A stretch of DNA of 59,892 bases from Gonapodya sp. JEL0774 (lineage: Eukaryota > Monoblepharomycota > Monoblepharidomycetes > Monoblepharidales > Gonapodyaceae), in assembly GCA_027604505.1 (NCBI GenBank), contig JADIIX010000116.1:1-59892 (forward strand). The letters run 5' to 3'. The translations under genes were made by a program, and so were the position numbers. Of this stretch, positions 22,904 through 32,346 are shown one piece after another (within the stretch, counting starts at the first letter, position 1; each line of letters starts with the position of its first letter). The notes below the pieces were generated by a model. It did not search any database and was not told the DNA's origin. It saw only the letters and a list, made by a program, of their open reading frames with translations.

Positions 22904-23296
22904 ATGGCATTTCGCCAGATTGCTGCGTGTATACGCTCTCGATCTTCTTCGTCTCTCTCTTCGTTTTCATGGACAAGCGGCGCTCCACTGAGTGCCTGGG
23001 CTTCTCCGCCCTCATCCTCATCCCCTTCCTTCCTCTCCACTGCAACCACCGCATCAGCCCAGAAATCCACTCTCCTCTCATTATCGATTGCTTCTTCCTG
23101 CCGTCCAGCTGATGGTGCTTCTTCCCTCCGGCCCTCCCTGGTCTCGACATTGACCTCCACTCTCTCCTCCTCACGGTCCTTTCGGCAAAGTTCCTCCCAA
23201 CCCTTTTTCTGGACTTCTGGGCTTCATCAGCAGAGATTCTTTTACCAGTTGCCCAGACAAAGGCGGCGCACGAACATACAAAAGACAATGTTAAAG
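22904..23296 (+). CDS. Possible Ser-rich ORF with mitochondrial-like N-terminus
   Basis: An ATG at 22904 opens MAFRQIAACIRSRSSSSLSS, which resembles a mitochondrial presequence. It is followed by a Ser/Ala/Thr-rich stretch and a basic patch (LPRQRRRTNIQ) before a possible donor near 23297. The opposite strand is open as an acidic frame over the same bases (down to 22681), so either reading could be a codon-bias shadow. I do not recognise the family. It may be noncoding. Confidence 0.25.
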
Positions 23297-23571
23297 GTTG
23301 GTTTGGGAGGGGAATCATTCATGTTTCGAGACGAACAGGAATACATCTATCCTCACGGTGAAGCACCATAGAATTGCAACATAATGCATTTCACGGCTGG
23401 TTGAAAGGAATCGAGTGTTGGAAGGGGAAAGTGAGATGTCAGAACACGGGCACCTCCTAGTTTGTCGAGTTTGCTCGTCGCAGCGCCTGCGACCGTTCTC
23501 TACTAAAATTTCGAATCTTGATTCGCGCTTTTGGTTCCTGGTTCACATGCACTGCACCTGACCTGCCTTAC

Positions 23572-23682
23572 CTTGCGCACATATGCCATCCGCCACTGTC
23601 CCACCACAGGCGAAACTCCGCCGCCAGCGCAAGAACCGAACAAACTTTTTGAAGAAGAAGGTGCACTACGGCTGAGAGCCAT
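23572..23682 (-). CDS. Candidate first exon of an unrecognised minus-strand gene
   Basis: An ATG at 23682 opens 37 codons (MALSRSAPSSSKSLFGSCAG and on, ending QWRMAYVRK). The exon ends in phase 0 at a good GTAAGG donor at 23571. A further 15 in-frame residues (MQFFPRSAIHYLTTIS) could extend it upstream. The composition suits a small mitochondrial protein. Downstream, a frame near 23290-23240 encodes a short hydrophobic segment (SFVCSCAAFVWATGKRI), but no phase-consistent join was found. Identity is unknown. Confidence 0.25.
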
Positions 23683-24527
23683 TGAGATAGTAGTGAGATA
23701 GTGGATGGCGGACCTTGGAAAGAACTGCATCTGACGGAGTTTTACGCTCGCGTGTGCCTGCCGGTTGGTCTGTAATTTTGAACATTGATGTGCCACGCAC
23801 GCGGTGATGTGTTTGGGGATTCGTCACATTTTCATGGAGATTACATAAATAAATGTATTCACCGTTGTTTTTTCCTTCAGTCCACTTATTTTCTTTCCAG
23901 TGGGTGCTTTATGCCACACTATGGTTTCATCCTGTCAGTTGTTATGATCTGGAAGCCAATATTCCCTTGCCCACACGAGAATGAAGAAGCTTGGAGAGAA
24001 GGTGTTGGAGGCAAACTGCCTGATAAGGTTTACCACAAGAGGGCTGCCCCATCTTTGATGAGAAAGGATAAACTGGAGAATGGACTGGAAGTCCAGGCAT
24101 CTACGAAGGCCAAGCAGATTGCCTAATGTCTGCCAAAGAAGGCGGCCAAGGCAGTGAAGGAATGAAACAAACTCTTTATTTATTGGTGAATGTGGTAGTT
24201 TGAAGAGTCTGTCGTGAGTTAATTTTATTTAATTGATATTTTGAGACTATCGGATTCAATCAAACAATCTGAGAATGACTTGTATCTAGTTCAGCACCCT
24301 CAGTGGTGAAACAGACGAATTGCTCAGAATGCCAAGCAATTGTTCCCCACTTGTCCTTGTCTTTTACATACTATTCCCGTCCACTGTTCCCACTCCACTC
24401 CGTTCGCCCCAATGCTTATGCAGCCACACCAGCCCCTCAAGCCTCACGGTCTCGATGCCAACCTCGATGAACCGTCCCACATCCCCATCTCCCCAGCTGG
24501 ACCAACATCCTGTGCAGCCGCCAGCCA

Positions 24528-24920
24528 TTGTATTCGGCACTCACTGCTCACTGCCACCTTCTACTCCTCACCCATGTCACACACTCACCTAGCTCACCAT
24601 CTCGATTCTCATGCCTGCTCCGCTCCTGCATCCAACGCTCCATTATTTGGTCCCCTTTCACGATCCAAATCGGTACAATTGACGAACAACGGTCGCGACA
24701 GTTGTATGTTTACTCACCTGAGCGGTTAGGCGGAAGTAGCTGGCGGTGGAATGAGGAGAGAGAGGGGAAGGAACGGCTCTCCGAATGGGTCAAGAGGCAG
24801 AGGGAAGGGGGTTTGGAGGGTGAGACTGACCAAATCAAAATCAAGAAGACTGCGGAGGTACGAGGTCTTTTGGTGCGGTTGGATGAAGACGCTAAGCGGG
24901 AAGGTGCTTTCGAGATCTAG
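24528..24920 (+). CDS. Hypothetical ORF with charged C-terminus
   Basis: The frame to the stop at 24920 encodes WSPFTIQIGTIDEQRSRQLY, then an Arg/Glu-rich helix (WNEEREGKERLSEWVKRQRE) and IKIKKTAEVRGLLVRLDEDA. The second half has coding-like composition, the first half does not. If real, it is probably the last exon of a small gene starting near 24410-24460. No family is recognised. Confidence 0.25.
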   Translation: MYSALTAHCHLLLLTHVTHSPSSPSRFSCLLRSCIQRSIIWSPFTIQIGTIDEQRSRQLYVYSPERLGGSSWRWNEEREGKERLSEWVKRQREGGLEGETDQIKIKKTAEVRGLLVRLDEDAKREGAFEI

Positions 24921-25094
24921 CGAGTGAACCACACGGTACAGAACACGAACACTTTACATTCGACATTTTCAAAACCATCTGTTGTCTCGAAGACTGAGCA
25001 CCTTTCGTTATGCTCGTTCTAGAATCTAGATCTCCCCCAACCTTCTTCCCCGACCTAGTAGCCTCAGAAAGTCGTCTGTAAAGAGCCGCTCAGT

Positions 25095-25505
25095 TCAGAG
25101 ATACTTGAGTCCAGTACGGGTGGGTGATGCGGATACGAGGGAAGTGCAACGACGGCGCAGGTTGGTTCGGAGAGGATCGGATGTATGGATGTGAACCCTG
25201 ATCCGCCTCGCCTCCCGTCCCTCTGTTCCCCACTCGAATCGGACTGGAACTGGAAATACGGTCACACTAGTAGCGATGCCCATTATACAATCGGTCCAGT
25301 GTGATTTTTGTAGGGAACATCCAGAGGCAGAACAGGGTAGAAAACAGTCAGCTGCGAGTACGAAGGTCAGGACAATGAAGGAAAACACGAGCAGAAAACA
25401 CACAACCTCCTCGACATTCTTTTCATCCTCGAACGCCGAGCCTTCCGCATCTGCACACGTTCTATCCTCCCGTTCCACCTCGTTCACCCACTCTCCACGG
25501 CCCAT
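25095..25505 (-). CDS. Hypothetical ORF with one membrane helix
   Basis: An ATG at 25505 opens an acidic N-terminus followed by a strongly hydrophobic segment (VVCFLLVFSFIVLTFVLAAD) and a Cys-containing stretch, ending at 25095. It would be divergent from the CCDC97-like gene, 313 bp away. There is no recognised family, and a splice donor at the end of the helix (GTACTC) is possible. Low confidence. Confidence 0.25.
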   Translation of the reverse strand: MGRGEWVNEVEREDRTCADAEGSAFEDEKNVEEVVCFLLVFSFIVLTFVLAADCFLPCSASGCSLQKSHWTDCIMGIATSVTVFPVPVRFEWGTEGREARRIRVHIHTSDPLRTNLRRRCTSLVSASPTRTGLKYL

Positions 25506-25818
25506 CCATCTCGCCGAAGATAGACATCCTGATTATCCACAGCGTGCCTTTGGTATGTACTTTCATTCGATGTGTCACCATGTCGAACGGCGAGGCGGAT
25601 CGACGGTATGGAACGCAGTAAGCGAGGATTGGGGTGGAAATCCGAGGATTGGGGTGGAAAAGGAGACAAAAACTGGCGGGAGGTTGGAAAAACTCAGAAA
25701 GAAAGGCGAGGTTGGGCAGGGGGGAAGGGGGAGTCGGGGAGGGACCCCGCTGTGGGAGCCATTGGAGAAGCTCGCACACTGCACACACAGTGCGTTCACA
25801 AACACAAGCGACGGACGG

Positions 25819-27688
25819 ATGATGACGATGTCCCCACCGCCCGCGTCAACTCCCACGTTGCTCTTTGACCGCCTTCTTACTCTTCCCGACTTTGTCTTCA
25901 AACCACTCCGTCTTGGCGAATCCGAACCTTCTTACGAAACGAAACTCTCCACCATGCAGAAGACGTTTGATGGCGATCCGGCTCTGTTTTTGCAGAGATG
26001 GGGCCGATTCTGTAGCGAGGCGGAGTTGCGAGAGTGGTTCGGTGGAAGGCAAGGTGAGTTTTACATACCATGGGGTTTCGAGGTTTGCTCCTCAAAATCC
26101 AGATTCAATGCCATGGACTCAATGCCACTACCGTGACTGAACAGCTGACTACGAAGTGCGGCATTTTCTCTCCACTCTCCTCCCTTCTGCTCCTTCCAAC
26201 CCGCCCTCGAACTCTCAAACCCATAAAAGATCCACCATCGGCAGGTCTCCATTCCCACACCCTCCAGCTTCGAAACGAATTGCCAACCGGCGTTTTGCCC
26301 ATCTACGCCGCTCCTTACATGCACCTGAGTCAGACTATTTTTCTGACGAGGCTATGCGGATGAGGGATCCGAGCATGTATGAAGAGTTGGTTGGGAGGTT
26401 TGAGGACAAGACGGAGCAGAAGCCGTTCAAAGAGGATCAAGTGAGGTTTCTTTTGTGGCTGCGCTTGTTGTTGTGGAGTTTTTGTCTCAAAAGTTCCGTT
26501 GGTTCAGACCCTTCTCGACCGCGTCTTCCACAACCTTGACACAGCGCGATATCAGGAGGCACTCGAGGAAGCACGCTCGGTGGAGCGAGCACAAATACGT
26601 ACTCTACGGAAGGAACGGGGTCAAATTGGTACTGCTAGCGGGTACGAAAGTGAAGACGACGAGGGAGTGAGAGATATCCAGGCAGGAACTGAGACGGAAC
26701 TGGAACGAGGGACAGAGGGAGACTATGATGACGAGGATTATGATAGTGCGGGTCGCGTACCCGGACTATCGTGGGCGACTTCCTCTCGGCCTAGTTTAGT
26801 TCCACTGGGGAAGCCGGGTGACAGCGAGGATGACTTTGAAGAAGAGTTTGAAGAGGAGGAAGAGACAGACAATGATGGAGATGAGTCTATGGGAGGACCT
26901 GCTGCGGCAGTACCTCTCAAGCCCGCACCGGCTTCGCGGCCACCTCCTCGCCCTGTAGTTGCGCCTCCGACAATCCGGAAACTTCCAATTCCCGCCCGTA
27001 TGGCACCCCAAGCGCGGAAAGCGCAGCGTCTCAGAGTATCTCCGAGCACGAACGTCGCAAATGCGGATGCACGAGGTGCACAACGTATGCCTCGATCAGC
27101 TGTTCCCACCTTCTCCCCAATTTCAGTTAGTGAATCCTTCGCGCCAGCTCGCACCACGCGCCCTTCTGCTTTATCGTCGTCCTCTTCCTCTCAAAAACCA
27201 CCTACCACTGTAGGTCATGGTCGTCTCTCCGAATCTGTTGGGGAGATTGACCTGCTAGAAGCCCTTGACGAGTCATCGAATCTGGAGGCCGCATTGGACA
27301 TGGTAAAGGAACAGGAACTGGCGAGAAGAGTGGGAAGAGAGGACTTGATTAGGGTGATGGAGCAGAGATTCTTGGGTGGAGGCGATGTGAGTTCGGATGG
27401 TGTTGAGGTCCCTTCCGCGCATGATTATGGACTGACGATCCCCCTCCCCAACAGTTGGACTTCAACTACGCTTCTGTTGATAATGACCCAGAGCTCGATG
27501 ACTTGGCTGCGGAGGAGCGAGACCTGCAGGAGCGATATTTTGCCGATTCAGCAGAGGAGGAGGACACGTTTGACGAGGGTGACATCGAACAGCAAGGGGG
27601 AGACAAATCGGGGAACCAAAAGAGGGAGAACTGGCTGGGTATGGAGGAGAAACGAGCAAGTCAGTATACCGGGAGGTTGGACTATTGA
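25819..27688 (+). CDS. CCDC97: CCDC97-like protein (DUF2052)
   Basis: CCDC97 is a conserved nuclear protein linked to the SF3B part of the U2 spliceosome. Four exons join in phase: 25819-26053, 26145-26440, 26508-27386 and 27455-27688, giving 547 aa. Family blocks: an N-terminal domain with FLQRWGRFCSEAELREWFGG then ADYEVRHFLSTLL; NRRFAHLRRSL...ESDYFSDEAMRMRDPSMYEE, matching the RNRRYxALxRL...YFSEEEMRxRxPLLYE signature; and near the C-terminus EDLIRVMEQRFLGG followed by LDFNYASVDNDPELDDLA. A long acidic and then Pro/Ser-rich insert separates the two halves, so the protein is longer than the human one (343 aa). The frame is open far upstream of 25819, so the true start could lie earlier in a preceding exon; the chosen ATG is the first with sensible sequence after it. 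Confidence 0.8.
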
Positions 27689-27916
27689 TGGAGTACATTC
27701 ACAACATTCACGATTTCATGACACGAGTAGTTGCATTTAGCTCAAGTACATCCACAGAATTGATGCAAAAAGATGGTTTCGATGCGAATCGGCCAAAGCT
27801 TTGCCGTCATCCGACTGCCACCGCCCCAGCCATCCTTCCCCCGTATCCTTTCCACTTCCCACCCCATCACACTCCACGTCCAAATCAGCGAGGAACAAAT
27901 CCATCCGACGACTGAC

Positions 27917-29281
27917 ATGTCTTACCCTCCTACAGCTCGCCAGTGGATTGTCAAATCATATCCCGATGGCGATCTCGTTCCCGAGAAGGTTTTCGAAGCG
28001 CGGACAGCCAAAATTCCTCCGTTGAAGGACGGAGAAGTGCTCGTGAAGCAGCTGTACTTGTCTCTGGATCCGGCAAGTGAGTTTTTCACAATGAGCTTTC
28101 GTCTATATCTCTCAATGGATTTCTCCACTCTCCAGTGCGCGCCGTTGGTCTAAGTGAGTCCAACCACATAAGCCCTCCTCACGATTTCCAACATTTGTTG
28201 ACCCTAACCCAGACCCCAATGCACGGGGTTATGCTCCCCCTAATCCCATTGGCTCAATCATGGCTGGCGGCTCCATTGGCCAGATTGTCGCCTCTCGCAA
28301 TCCTGCGTTCCCGGTTGGTGAACGTTTGAACACAGGAATGGGGTGGCAGGAATACTTTGTCATCGTACCCAAGGAAGGTATGAGATCTGTGAAAGGTGCC
28401 GCATCGGTGGATTTGATGAGCGTTTTGGGTGGGACGGGGTGGGTGGTGGTGTGCCGATTTGCACTGGCTTGTGGTGCATTTGGAAAATAATAGCCACTCT
28501 TCAGAATGACAGCATACTTTGGTGTTTTTGATATTCTAAAGCCAAAACCTGGCCAGCTTGCCATTGTTTCTGGGGTGAGTACATTTCCAAGTTGCGCGCA
28601 ACGTGTATACTTCACAATGGACCTTTGATTCCCTCGCAAACGCAACTAGGCTGCCGGAGCGACAGGTCTCATCGCCACTCAGTTACTCAAGATTGCGGGT
28701 TGCACAGTGATCGCTATCGCTGGTACCAAGGAGAAGTGCGCCGCCCTGAAGAGCAAATACGGCGCAGATTATGCTTGGAACTACAAAGAAGGGAGGGAGG
28801 CCATCAAGCAGAAGCTCAGAGATCTTGGTAGATTCGTGGATCTTTACTTTGACAACGTTGGGGGGTATGTATGGGCTTGTGTTTGTACTGTGGTAGAAGC
28901 TCCTGCCGTGCTTACCGACTTTGAGCGAAGGTGGATTCTTGCCGAGATCCTTGAGCGAATCGCACTGAATGGTCGGATTGCTCTTTGCGGACAGATCTCT
29001 CTGTAAGTGGTACTCTGGGAGTAGAGTGCTTTCTTACCTGACGAAAGTTGATGGAATGTAGATACAACTCGAAAGATCCAGCCTACCCCCTCAACACAAT
29101 GCTTCTAGTGACCCAGAGGGCGATCATGCAGGGGTTCCTCGTGTTAGATTATGTTACGAAGTTTCCGGAAGCTCGGGCTAAAATGGCGAACTGGATTGCG
29201 GATGGCAAGCTCAAGGGAGAGCAGACGATTGTCGAAGGGTGGGTTGGCCTAGTGAAAGCAGCTTTCTCGAAAGCCTCCTGA
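27917..29281 (+). CDS. NADP-dependent MDR reductase (PTGR/alkenal double-bond reductase type)
   Basis: This zinc-free medium-chain dehydrogenase/reductase reduces alpha,beta-unsaturated carbonyls, such as lipid-peroxidation alkenals, with NADPH. Seven exons join in phase: 27917-28076, 28136-28153 (18-nt microexon), 28213-28438, 28505-28574, 28650-28864, 28931-29002 and 29062-29281, giving 326 aa, the usual size. Visible blocks: LVKQLYLSLDPA|MRAVGL|NPNA, SIMAGGSIGQIVASRNPAF, LGGTG|MTAYFGVFDILKPK, VSG|AAGATGLIATQLLKIAG (the nucleotide-binding GxGxxG-type turn), DYAWNYKEG, VDLYFDNVGG and GRIALCGQISLYNS. It is probably cytosolic, since no targeting sequence is seen. The start at 27917 gives MSYPPTARQWIVKSYPDGDL, aligned with family N-termini. 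Confidence 0.9.
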
Positions 29282-29601
29282 CCTATTTATTATTGTTGCG
29301 CTAAGTTTCGAGAACATTCCCCGACACTTTCTGAAGCTCTTCGACGGAAGCAATACCGGGAAATTGCTCGTCAAGGTTGGTGAGGAGATTCAACAAGGGT
29401 CCAAGTTGTGAGGGATGGGTCTGTGTGAAACGGGGGAGGCAGAATTCCCTATTCCTTCCACAGTGTAGTGTCAGTCTATAGTTGTGTGATGCTGAAAACA
29501 CACGGCACCGCGACCACAGTCAGTTTATAAACGTGACGTTCTCGGGAATAGTTAGATGAATTGGAGTTGATAACTTCAAATCCACTCTTCAGCCTGTCTC
29601 G
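29282..29601. other. Intergenic, promoter side of the 4CL-like gene
   Basis: 320 bp between two plus-strand genes. No ORF or repeat of note. It contains AT-rich sequence near 29460-29560. Confidence 0.6.
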
Positions 29602-32262
29602 ATGGTAATCTATCGATCTCCCTTTCCACCTGTCGATGAAATTATTCCGGATGTGAACCTCTACGAGTGTGTTCCTCCTCCTTTCTGTGCGCCCCTCTTG
29701 GTATATCACTTTTAATCCGTGAACGCGACGCCGTTCAGTTTTCTCTTGGGCGGTTTGGATTCAGCCTCCTCTCCCAGTGCGGCTGCGAAACTCCCCTCTG
29801 ACCTTGATCCCAATTATGAAAGACTGTTTCGGTGGATCCGGAGCCGAACTTTGAACTTCAAATTCCATCCAGCAATCGTAGATGCGACTTCGGGCAAAAC
29901 TTACACTTACCTGGAGTTGCGGACTCGCACAGAGGAATTAGCTCGGGCTATGAATGATCCAAAAGCGCCGTTAAAACTAGTCGCCGGTGACAGAGTGATT
30001 CTTTTCGTGAGTTTTGAACGCATGTATTTCCTAGCGTCCGTTCGACCGTCTTGATTTTCTTTGTTATGTGGAGTACAGTCTCCAAATCATGTGGGTGAGC
30101 CGTGATTCCAAGATCATGATCGCATATGTTCCCATTCTGCTCCCACCGTCTCCCCAGATTGAGTTACCGGTCGTGCTACTCGCAGCAGCAAGAATAGGTG
30201 TTGCAGTGTCAACAGGTGTGACGATTTCGTGCGATATCTGATTTTGCATTTTCTTCCACTGCAACACCTATTCGTGCTTCCGAATTAGCACACTTCTCGT
30301 TTACCGTCGACGAACTCACCAGCCAACTCAAAGTATGCGACGCAAAGGCCATTTTTACCCACACGAGCTTGCTCCGCGTCGCTCTTGACGCGGCGCGCAA
30401 TGTCGGGATTCCTCGGACCTCTATTTTTGTTCTCGACGGTGAAGCACCCCTTTCTTCGCAGCCGCAAGGACCCGCAGGGCTTACCAGTGTCAATGAACTT
30501 GTGGAAAGAGGGAAGGAACTTCCCTTCACCCAGCTCACAAATTTCGCACTGCTAGATTTGAAGCGCACTCCATTGTATATTCCTTTCTCTTCGGGAACAA
30601 CGGGTCGCCCAAAAGGTGCGAATGCAGCCTCGTTCTCAGCTCCTGATTTTTCATGGAGTTGTCAATTCACTGGCTGTCAACAGGGGTCGTGCTGTCTCAT
30701 TCAAATATCGTCAGCAACGTTGTCCAGTTGCTCGCGGCCTGGCAAAGGCAGCCTCGCAGCGCGAAACAGACAAACACAAATATCCGTACTCTTCGTGAAG
30801 AGTACGACTTTTTCTTCCACGAGAACGGGGGAAAAGATGCATTTTTGGTGTTCCTTCCGTTGAGCCACGCATATGCGCTCTCCATACTCAATCTGGCGCT
30901 TGCAGTTGGGGGAAAAGTTGTGATCATGCAGCGTTACACTTTGGACTCGATGTTGAGGGTGATTCAGGAGGTGAGTATCGCCTGTGCATGGACGCCCCCT
31001 TTCTGAGACTTACCAAGCTATGGTCGGTTTTCAAAGCACAAAATCACATTTGTGAGAGTGCTAGTTGCAAGGTTATCCACCAACCAGGCATTCTGCAATC
31101 AATTTTGTTTTCTTTTTATCAGCTTCCGGTGGTCCCTTCCATACTACTGACAATGTCTCAAAGCCCCCTTACGGATCCGAACAGCCGGTCATATGATTTG
31201 AACTCACTTCGTGTCATCCATACCGCTGCAGCTCCGTCCTCTTTGTCTGTTGCCAAAGAAGTAGAGCGACGGATGAATTCGGTGATCGTCGATGCATACG
31301 GAATGACTGAAATGTCTCCAGGAATAACACTCACAACTTATACCAACCCGACTAAAGACGCAACAGGATACTCTGGAGTGCTGAATCCCAGTACAGAGGC
31401 AAGGGTGGTCTCTCCCGGCGACTCGGCAAAGGACGTGGGCATCGGCGAAGAAGGTAGGAATACTGATGATTTCAGAAGCTATTTTTCTCACAGCTTGAAT
31501 CAGGTGAAATTCTTGTGCGAGGCCCCCAACTGATGCAGCAATATCTCGCAGTGCGTTGAATTATTGAAGTTTGTGTGTCATCAGCCGTGCCAGTCCGTGC
31601 ACAGACATCCCCACCTCCCAACCTCCCCCCCCTACTACCCCTGGCCACAACCCCAACCTCATCCCACTCACCCCTACATTGCTACTAAATAGGACGATAC
31701 CGAAGCGGCTAGGGAAGTAATAACTAGCGATGGTTGGCTGCGTACAGGGGACTTGGGGCGAATCAACGCTGAGGGTTTGGTCACAATAACGGAGCGATTA
31801 AAAGAGTTGATTAAGTACAAAGGGATCTCAGTACCACCGTAAGTTCACATCCCACCCTTCATGCATCTTGACTATGACTGACTGCAATTCAGGGCCGAAC
31901 TCGAGTCTCTCATACTTCTCCATCCCGGTGTCGCCGATTGTTGTGTTGTCGGTGTTCCTGACGAATCAGCTGGAGAACTACCAAAGGCATATGTTGTGCC
32001 CCGGGATCCAAAGGGTCGGTCAGACCAACAACTTTCAGAAGATGTTGCATCCTTTGTTGCAGCGCGTGTGGCTCCGTTCAAGCATTTGCGAGGGGGTGTG
32101 GAGGTGGTTGCGAGCATTCCGAAATCACGTACTGGAAAACTGGAGCGGAAACTTCTCAGAGATCAGGAGAGAGAAAAATATAAACTTCGGCTTTCAGAAA
32201 CAAAGGTGGGCAAAAAAACAACCCCGACGAAGAAGAGGGGAGGATTGAAATTGAAACTTTAG
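29602..32262 (+). CDS. 4-coumarate-CoA ligase-like acyl-CoA synthetase (AMP-binding)
   Basis: ANL-superfamily enzyme that activates a carboxylic acid as acyl-AMP and transfers it to CoA. Eleven exons join in phase: 29602-29666, 29739-30006, 30079-30090 (12 nt), 30158-30215, 30289-30615, 30684-30970, 31037-31051 (15 nt), 31123-31453, 31504-31550, 31693-31838 and 31893-32262, giving 641 aa. The start gives MVIYRSPFPPVDEIIPDVN then LYDFLLG across intron 1, matching 4CL-like N-termini. Core motifs: PFSSGTTGRPKGVVLSHSN (AMP-binding P-loop), FLPLSHAYAL, VDAYGMTEMSPG, GWLRTGDLG and SIPKSRTGKLERKLLRDQE with the catalytic Lys. The C-terminus ends LKL, a poor match to the peroxisomal SKL signal. The substrate cannot be called; phenylpropanoid, medium-chain or other acids are possible. 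A 17-bp hairpin overlaps exon 4 and the next intron. Confidence 0.92.
30192..30273. repeat. 17-bp perfect inverted repeat (arms 30192-30208 and 30257-30273)
   Basis: The left arm GAATAGGTGTTGCAGTG lies in exon 4 of the 4CL-like gene. The right arm CACTGCAACACCTATTC lies in the following intron. They are exact reverse complements with a 48-nt loop holding the splice donor at 30216. Confidence 0.9.
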
Positions 32263-32310
32263 TAGCATATGAACACCATCCTATTCAGTAATACGCTCTC
32301 TGCTTGCATC

Positions 32311-32316
32311 AATAAA
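32311..32316 (+). other. Poly(A) signal of the 4CL-like gene
   Basis: An AATAAA about 50 nt past the stop at 32262. It lies only 31 bp before the end of the convergent PHD gene's coding sequence, so the two 3' UTRs probably overlap. Confidence 0.45.
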
Positions 32317-32346
32317 ATAGTCAATACTATTGTGCGACTAGCGATC

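Larger units (their letters stand above)
21877..25818. other. Gene-poor interval with weak orphan ORFs
   Basis: This 3.9 kb stretch between SRV2 and the CCDC97-like gene has no protein I can name. It contains the SRV2 promoter at its left end, a run of C and A near 22600-22622, AT-rich sequence at 23800-24300, and several ORFs listed separately. No tRNA box A/B pair or transposon ends were found by eye. Confidence 0.5.

Noticed and set aside
24033-24164. Lys-rich frame (KRAAPSLMRKDKLENG, then PKKAAKAVKE after an in-frame stop) as a ribosomal or histone-like C-terminus
   Set aside because: Interrupted by TAA at 24124-24126, with no upstream exon in phase. Too weak to call a gene or pseudogene.
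32251-32262. C-terminal LKL of the 4CL-like enzyme as a peroxisomal targeting signal
   Set aside because: The PTS1 consensus is S/A/C-K/R/H-L/M. LKL has an unfavourable first residue and lacks the usual upstream context, so no localisation is claimed.
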